DNA of 19,938 nucleotides from an uncultured Clostridia bacterium. GTDB lineage: Bacteria; Bacillota_A; Clostridia; Christensenellales; Borkfalkiaceae. Shown here one piece after another: positions 15,962-19,938 of this stretch. Made by a program: the position numbers and the translations under genes. The DNA lies in NCBI GenBank assembly GCA_934292955.1, contig CAKQXZ010000035.1, positions 1-19,938 on the forward strand. Reading direction: 5' to 3'. Under the pieces are notes generated by a model. That model was given only the letters and a program-made list of their open reading frames with translations, searched no databases and was not told where the DNA came from. Numbering within the stretch: position 1 is the stretch's first letter; every line of letters starts with the position of its first letter.

Positions 15962-15965
15962 TCTT

Positions 15966-16721
15966 CTACCTTTGGAAATAAAATTTCGAATGATTATAAT
16001 TTATCAACTCTATATTGTTATCCGATAAAAATTTTTTGATATTCGAACCCGTCAAAGCTTTATGCTCGATTGTCCGCTGGAGGTTATACGAAGAACAATT
16101 TAAGGCATAGTCATCAATAAATCCCGGATGAGCTAACACTTCAAGAATTTCGTCCGACTGTAAATGACCTTCTACTATTTTATAAAACTTTTTTTCAAGG
16201 TCTCTTTCGTTTTCGGCTTCCTTTACTTTGAAACATCCGTCATAGCCGATTGCCTTAAAAAAACTCGTCCCGTATTCCCTCACCGGTATTCTGTATTTGT
16301 CTGCAAGCCTTAGCACCGCAAGCCTCACGTTATCGTAGATCTGGTGCATATATAAATGCGAATCGATATGCGTAGGTTTTTTACCTGTCAGTTCGCAAAA
16401 TTTTTTATATTGTGCGTCAAGTTCTTTATCGAGGTCTTCGTCTGTAAATTGATCGTGAATATCGCAATTTTTGGGTTTGACGAACATTCCTTCACAAGTC
16501 AAGCTGAAACAATCGGTTAAAGGCTTTCCAAAGCTTAAGTTCAAATGTAAACCGACGGAAAGAGAATCGTCCCTTTTGACTATTTCTCCCGCAAGCGCAC
16601 TTGCCCTCATGTTTACCATCATAGTCGTCGATGTCACTACGCCTCGTTTAATGGCGTCGTAAATCCCGTAAGTTATCCCCTCCGACAACCCGAAATCGTC
16701 CGCATTAATAATTAATTTCAT
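15966..16721 (-). CDS. ChbG/YdjC-family carbohydrate deacetylase
   Basis: This 251-residue protein begins MKLIINADDFGLSEGI and is of the YdjC/ChbG fold. Metal ligands can be assigned to Asp9 (or Asp8), His59 in VGLHLN and His122 in HIDSHLYMH, in the family's order. ChbG removes an acetyl group from chitooligosaccharides such as N,N'-diacetylchitobiose and its 6-phosphate, which lets the paired 6-phospho-glucosidase ChbF act. The start at 16721 overlaps the GH4 stop in ATGA, chosen over an in-frame codon 15 bases upstream. Tight coupling to a GH4 gene recalls chbF-chbG, but the GH4 here is GlvA-like. It is cytoplasmic, with no signal peptide. An N-acetylated sugar in the imported substrate is therefore plausible. 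Confidence 0.9.
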   Translation of the reverse strand: MKLIINADDFGLSEGITYGIYDAIKRGVVTSTTMMVNMRASALAGEIVKRDDSLSVGLHLNLSFGKPLTDCFSLTCEGMFVKPKNCDIHDQFTDEDLDKELDAQYKKFCELTGKKPTHIDSHLYMHQIYDNVRLAVLRLADKYRIPVREYGTSFFKAIGYDGCFKVKEAENERDLEKKFYKIVEGHLQSDEILEVLAHPGFIDDYALNCSSYNLQRTIEHKALTGSNIKKFLSDNNIELINYNHSKFYFQR

Positions 16722-18049
16722 TTTAACTCCGGCCACTTTCCTTTATTGACATCCAATAAATCGTCAAGAATAGCCTTGGCTTTTCCCGCATCGACAACCG
16801 TTCTGTTCATCGTCAATGCCTGCAACGCTTTTTCATATGATTTTTCGAAATACGCATCGACGGTTAATCTTTCGTATGCCAGCTGTCCTTCCATCAGTCC
16901 CTTCATAAAAACGTCCAAATTTCCGAAATGATAACCTTTAACTCCGTCTCTGCCGACCTTTGCCCTGCACTCAACCATCGCGTCTTTGCTGAAATTATCT
17001 ATAATGCCGTCGTTTTTGACTATAAGGATAAATTCCTGATTTTTATCGTAATAAATGCTGGACGCGACGTCCACTATCATATCGGCATGCGCTTCGTTTT
17101 TTGCAATTATCGATCCTTTTGCCGTTCCCGCTCTTTTAACCCTTGCGCACTCTTCAAACACTCTTTTTTCCCGGCCCTCCTTCACCTCGTCTGTCCGCGT
17201 ATGATTTGCGTCAAGGTGTTCGACTACCTTTTCGGGATACAGATAATATTGAAGATAGGTATTGGGGATATACTCCGGAAAGTCCGAAACGATTCTTTTC
17301 ACCATTCCGTAGGTCACAAGCCAGGAAGCGTCTCTTTCTGCCGCGTCGCTCGGTGCAAAGCCGTTATCCAATATATTTTCTCTTAACTCCGGCAACAAAT
17401 CCTTTCCTTGCCTGTCGCTCAATTTTGTAAACCAGCCGAAATGATTGAGGCCTATATATTCCGGAATTATTTCCGTCGGAGCGACATCCAATATCTTGGC
17501 GAACGAATTGATTAAATTGACGGGCTGGTCGCACATATTGATGATTTTTTTATCGTTCGGAAAAACTCTGTCCAACGCCAAAGCCACTATAGCCGCAGGG
17601 TTTGTGTAATTTAATATCCAAGGATCTTTAGCATACCTTCTCGCGTCGTTGATAATTTCTATCATATCGGGTATCGAGCGCAAGCCATAGGCAAACCCGC
17701 CCGGTCCGCAAGTCTCCTGCCCCACCACGCCGTAAGATAAAGGTATGCGCTCGTCGTATTGCCTCATATCAAATCCGCCCGAACGTATCTGACAGAATAC
17801 AAAATCGACATCCTTATAGGCTTCTTCTTTATCGGTAGTATAAATAATTTTTGCCTCGGGATACTCTTCTCTAAATAATATTTCCGCAAATTCTCCTATC
17901 TGTCTTTGACGTTCCTCGTCTATGTCAAACATTCTTAATTCTTCTATTGGAAATTCTTCTTTTTTTATGCACAAGCTTTTTAGTAATCCCGGCGTCCATG
18001 TCGATCCGCCACCCACCAATACTATTTTTAATCTCTTGCCTTTACTCAT
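16718..18049 (-). CDS. Glycoside hydrolase family 4, GlvA/MalH-like 6-phospho-glucosidase
   Basis: This 443-residue enzyme uses NAD+ and a divalent metal in a redox-elimination mechanism. Seen are the dinucleotide loop VGGGSTWTP (12-20), GVVGQETCGPGGFAYGLRSI, the NYTNPAA motif, Cys173-Asp174 in MCDQP, and His203 in GLNHFGWF. Cys and His are the family's metal ligands. NTYLQYYLYPE and NHTRTDEVKEGRE closely follow Bacillus GlvA (6-phospho-alpha-glucosidase, maltose-6-phosphate) as I recall it. WPEL at the C-terminus also fits. ATG 18049 (AGAGG upstream) is preferred to a longer start at 18070. It is the first gene of the operon, behind a near-consensus promoter. No PTS or kinase gene is nearby, so the source of a phosphorylated substrate is unclear. 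Confidence 0.93.
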   Translation of the reverse strand: MSKGKRLKIVLVGGGSTWTPGLLKSLCIKKEEFPIEELRMFDIDEERQRQIGEFAEILFREEYPEAKIIYTTDKEEAYKDVDFVFCQIRSGGFDMRQYDERIPLSYGVVGQETCGPGGFAYGLRSIPDMIEIINDARRYAKDPWILNYTNPAAIVALALDRVFPNDKKIINMCDQPVNLINSFAKILDVAPTEIIPEYIGLNHFGWFTKLSDRQGKDLLPELRENILDNGFAPSDAAERDASWLVTYGMVKRIVSDFPEYIPNTYLQYYLYPEKVVEHLDANHTRTDEVKEGREKRVFEECARVKRAGTAKGSIIAKNEAHADMIVDVASSIYYDKNQEFILIVKNDGIIDNFSKDAMVECRAKVGRDGVKGYHFGNLDVFMKGLMEGQLAYERLTVDAYFEKSYEKALQALTMNRTVVDAGKAKAILDDLLDVNKGKWPELK

Positions 18050-18089
18050 AATGTTTAATACCTCTAGCAAAGCTTTTCACTGCACGGAC

Positions 18090-18118
18090 AGTATAGCCTA
18101 TGTAAACTTTTGTGTCAA
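18090..18118 (-). promoter_or_regulatory. Sigma-A promoter of the GH4/ABC operon
   Basis: On the - strand, TTGACA (18113-18118) and TATACT (18090-18095) are separated by exactly 17 bases. The -10 box lies about 40 bases before the GH4 start. A TGTAA half-site (18101-18105) falls in the spacer, where a bound regulator could block polymerase. Confidence 0.85.
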
Positions 18119-18154
18119 TACCCTTCGCCAAAAACGTACTAAATGAGATTAAAG

Positions 18155-18187
18155 TGTAATTTGTTACATAATATGTCACTTATTACA
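18155..18187. promoter_or_regulatory. Pair of palindromic operator-like sites
   Basis: TGTAA-TTTG-TTACA (18155-18168) is a perfect 5-bp inverted repeat. TGTCA-CTTA-TTACA (18174-18187) is the same site with one mismatch, 19 bases downstream centre to centre. They lie between the two divergent -35 boxes (18113-18118 and 18205-18210). The RpiR-type regulator encoded next door is the obvious candidate to bind. That is inferred from position. Confidence 0.6.
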
Positions 18188-18204
18188 TAATTTTTCATTT
18201 GCTA

Positions 18205-18233
18205 TTGATTTGAGCGCTTTGTTGTGCTATAAT
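18205..18233 (+). promoter_or_regulatory. Sigma-A promoter of the rpiR-type regulator
   Basis: TTGATT (18205-18210) and TATAAT (18228-18233) are separated by 17 bases, about 60 bases before the regulator ATG. It fires away from the operon promoter. Confidence 0.82.
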
Positions 18234-18253
18234 GTATATATTTATATATACAT
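18232..18253. repeat. AT-rich palindrome at the regulator transcription start
   Basis: ATGTATATA (18232-18240) and TATATACAT (18245-18253) form a perfect 9-bp inverted repeat around TTTA. It begins at the end of the -10 box and covers the expected +1 position. It could be an autoregulatory operator. As an RNA hairpin it would be weak. Confidence 0.55.
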
Positions 18254-18292
18254 AGAAACATCCGACATTATATAATCTAAGGAGGCAATCCC

Positions 18293-19066
18293 ATGTTTAA
18301 GCTCTTTCCGTCTTCGGTTTTAAACTCTTTAAGTTCGCTCGAGCTGGAAATATTAAGATACATCGATAATCATAAAAACGAAATTTGCGATATGCCTATT
18401 CAAATTTTGGCAAAAAATACTTTTGTTTCGACAACTACAATAATCAGATTGTGTCGTAAGCTTAATTTGGAAGGCTTTAGCCATCTCAAATTTTTCATAA
18501 AGAATAATGCGCTGAAAAACGCCGAGGATTCTTTGCCGGTTAAAGCCTTTTCGGTACAAAATACAATAGCCGAAGAATTAAGCGATATCGAAAGAACCTC
18601 CGCGCTTCTCGATGAAGCCGTAATCGAAAATGTCGCAGACATTATGGCTAAAAGCTCGCAGATGCATTTTTTCGCGAAAGGTTTAACCGAATTAACGCTC
18701 GAATATACAGCCAGGCATCTCCTGTCTCTATCCAAACATGTTACACTTTATCAGGACACGCATATTGCTTATATTCAGTCGGAAAACCTTTCCGATAAAG
18801 ACGTTATTTTTTTAGCTTCTTTAAGCGGTGAAACCGAACAGGTTGTCCGCGTAGCGCAAATAGCACGATCGAGAAACGCAACTGTAATAACTTTTTCGGT
18901 TAATCCCACTTCTTCGCTCGCAAAACTCGGAAATTATAATTTTCAATTAATAAACGATGCCGAAACAACGTTAGATGTCGATACAAAATCGCGTTGTCAA
19001 TTAATGTTTATTTTAAACATTTTAGTTAAGGCTTTTATTCATAAATGCAAACAGAACAATAACTGA
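18293..19066 (+). CDS. MurR/RpiR-family transcriptional regulator
   Basis: This 257-residue regulator starts at ATG 18293, with AAGGAGG 6-13 bases upstream. The N-terminal HTH domain (about residues 1-77) includes ILAKNTFVSTTTIIRLCRKL and GFSHLKFFIK, the classic RpiR recognition region. The C-terminal SIS domain (about 105-245) includes HFFAKGLTELTLEYTARHLL, then VIFLASLSGETEQVVRVAQI and ATVITFSVNPTSSLAK. SIS domains sense phosphosugars. GlvR of Bacillus, which controls glvA, belongs to this family, so it fits the adjacent GlvA-like gene. It is divergent from the operon and shares its control region. Whether it activates or represses cannot be told from sequence. Confidence 0.93.
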   Translation: MFKLFPSSVLNSLSSLELEILRYIDNHKNEICDMPIQILAKNTFVSTTTIIRLCRKLNLEGFSHLKFFIKNNALKNAEDSLPVKAFSVQNTIAEELSDIERTSALLDEAVIENVADIMAKSSQMHFFAKGLTELTLEYTARHLLSLSKHVTLYQDTHIAYIQSENLSDKDVIFLASLSGETEQVVRVAQIARSRNATVITFSVNPTSSLAKLGNYNFQLINDAETTLDVDTKSRCQLMFILNILVKAFIHKCKQNNN

Positions 19067-19069
19067 AAA

Positions 19070-19572
19070 GCACAATACGCATCAGTAGAATACGGCAATT
19101 GATTATGACAAAGAAGCACTATCAACAAAACGCTTTTTATGCAACCGTTCAAAACAAATTGCATGATGACGTTCACGGTTATACTGCGGCAGAATTGATT
19201 GTGGGGCGTGCCAACGCAACCAAAGAACACATAGGGCTTACCGCTTGGAAAGATGCTACCGACGGCAAAATTCAAAAGTCTGATGTCGTTATTGTCAAAA
19301 ACTATCTGAGCGAGTTTGAACTTGGACAACTTAACAGAATGGCTACTGCATATCTCGATTTTGCCGAAAGTATGGCACAGAGGAAAATTCCTTTGACGAT
19401 GGCGTATTAGGAAAAACGTTTGAACTCGTTTATCGAAATGTTCGAATATGGGCTTTTGCAAGACGCGGGTAAAGTTTCCAATGAAATCGCAAAACTTTAT
19501 GTAGAAACGGAGTTTGAAAAATACAGAGTAATTCAGGATAAAAAACAATGCCTAAAACGGCTAAAAACGTAA
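19070..19572 (+). pseudogene. Broken RhuM-family gene
   Basis: Fragments of a virulence RhuM-family protein lie in order on the + strand. AQYASVEYG is at 19070-19096, IDYDKEALSTKR is in a second frame from 19098, then FYATVQNKLHDDVHG, TAAELIVGRANATKEHIGLT, KSDVVIVKNYLSE and LDFAESMAQRKIPLTM are in a third frame. TAG at 19408-19410 interrupts the last, which resumes EKRLNSFIEMFEYG and AGKVSNEIAKLYVETEFEKY up to TAA 19570. The N-terminal half of the family is absent. RhuM proteins are common cargo of mobile elements, and their function is not settled. At least two frame changes and one nonsense codon mark it as dead. Confidence 0.8.
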
Positions 19573-19617
19573 CAAAATTGCCTTTTTTAACGCTATTTTA
19601 GAGGAAACCGAAACCCC

Positions 19618-19659
19618 TAAGGCGGGTTGTCAGACGTTCGAATCGTCTCGGGCAGGCCA
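19618..19659 (+). other. 3' fragment of a tRNA gene (possible integration site)
   Basis: AGACG (19632-19636), loop TTCGAAT (19637-19643) and CGTCT (19644-19648) form a perfect T-arm. It is followed by a seven-base acceptor strand CGGGCAG, discriminator G and encoded CCA (19657-19659). The matching 5' acceptor CTGCCCG, D-arm and anticodon stem are absent upstream. The preceding CCCCTAA could be an anticodon loop with CCT (Arg), but its stem does not pair well, so the amino acid is uncertain. A terminator follows directly, as after a real tRNA gene. Such 3' fragments are left where elements integrate into tRNA genes. Confidence 0.62.
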
Positions 19660-19663
19660 GATT

Positions 19664-19697
19664 TCAGTCACTTCTTTCGGGGAATGACTGATTTTTT
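19664..19697 (+). terminator. Terminator after the tRNA fragment
   Basis: TCAGTCA (19664-19670) pairs with TGACTGA (19685-19691), with additional pairing inside, followed by TTTTTT (19692-19697). Its position 4 bases after the CCA fits a tRNA gene end. Confidence 0.72.
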
Positions 19698-19937
19698 ATG
19701 TCCAATCGAGCCATATATTCTCATAACATCTGCTGCCAATACATATAAGTTATATATCTTATCGACAATCTGTTTCCTCCAACGATAATATATACTCTCC
19801 GATAAAGCAACAGACTGCCATATTGTTAAATCTTTTTCGCCGTTTTCAATGTTGCGTCGTATAATTTCTCTTACCGTATGATTTTCCGATCTTCCCACTA
19901 AATTTAGGAATTCCGGGACCTTATACATCCATGGCTT
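19668..19937 (-). CDS. Unidentified protein, probably truncated, possible phage-type regulator
   Basis: A - strand frame runs from the window edge (open beyond 19937, with an internal Met at 19928) to a stop at 19668. It gives at least 86 residues, basic and helical. The segment SVALSESIYYRWRKQIVDKIYNL resembles the 'S..TYYRWR' helix of phage RinA/ArpU-like or DUF722-type regulators; this is a weak resemblance. The stop lies inside the tRNA terminator hairpin, and the last residues (HKKSVIPRKK) come from that hairpin. The natural C-terminus was therefore probably replaced by recombination. Confidence 0.4.
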   Translation of the reverse strand, partial: KPWMYKVPEFLNLVGRSENHTVREIIRRNIENGEKDLTIWQSVALSESIYYRWRKQIVDKIYNLYVLAADVMRIYGSIGHKKSVIPRKK

Positions 19938-19938
19938 A

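Noticed and set aside
19039..19548. A 169-codon - strand open frame
   Set aside because: It is antisense to RhuM-family fragments that are clearly recognisable on the + strand.
19573..19680. An open frame reading FFNAILEETETPK through the tRNA-like segment
   Set aside because: It has no start or RBS in frame and ends within the terminator; the T-arm, CCA and terminator explain the segment better. It could be a scrap of another mobile-element gene.

Overview
The window looks like a moderately AT-rich Firmicutes (Clostridia-type) genome, probably from an uncultured gut lineage. The reasons are strong AGGAGG-type ribosome binding sites, densely overlapping genes, PcfJ/PcfK/ArdA/RhuM genes typical of Firmicutes conjugative elements, and an MsmX/UgpC-type ABC sugar system with a GlvA-like family 4 glycosidase and an RpiR regulator. 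The assignment is inferred from gene content; no rRNA or complete tRNA is present.

Region 1 (1-4914, + strand) is a run of small, tightly packed mobile-element genes: an antirestriction protein ArdA, several short unassigned genes, a PcfK-like protein, an orphan MutS domain I protein, and a PcfJ-like protein. Four places in this block carry a frameshift or in-frame stop (about 1276, about 1560, about 2650-2690 and 4663), so it is either a decaying integrative/conjugative element or carries sequencing errors. No relaxase, coupling protein or integrase lies in the window. Region 4915-5108 has no gene and holds two terminators plus a long-loop inverted repeat. It marks the meeting of two convergent transcription units.

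Region 2 (5109-18049, - strand) is one long operon read right to left from a near-consensus promoter at 18090-18118. Its order is: GlvA-like GH4 phospho-glycosidase, ChbG/YdjC deacetylase, ABC ATPase, two ABC permeases, lipoprotein solute-binding protein, Gfo/Idh/MocA oxidoreductase, RDD membrane protein, GNAT acetyltransferase, alkaline-phosphatase-superfamily enzyme, a broken second copy of such an enzyme, glycerate kinase, and an MgtC-like membrane protein with two in-frame TGA codons. Genes abut or overlap (ATGA and TAATG junctions) almost throughout. The likely job is uptake and intracellular breakdown of an oligosaccharide or glycoconjugate. Phospho-glycosidase chemistry is combined with a transporter class that does not phosphorylate its cargo, and glycerate kinase points to a glycerate-yielding step. 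The substrate is unknown.

Region 3 (18050-19066) is the divergent control region and a MurR/RpiR-type regulator on the + strand. Two spaced TGTAA-N4-TTACA-like palindromes sit between the two promoters, and an AT-rich palindrome covers the expected start of the regulator transcript.

Region 4 (19070-19938) is mobile-element debris: a multiply broken RhuM-family gene, the 3' part of a tRNA gene followed by its own terminator (a likely integration scar), and an incomplete unassigned gene on the - strand.
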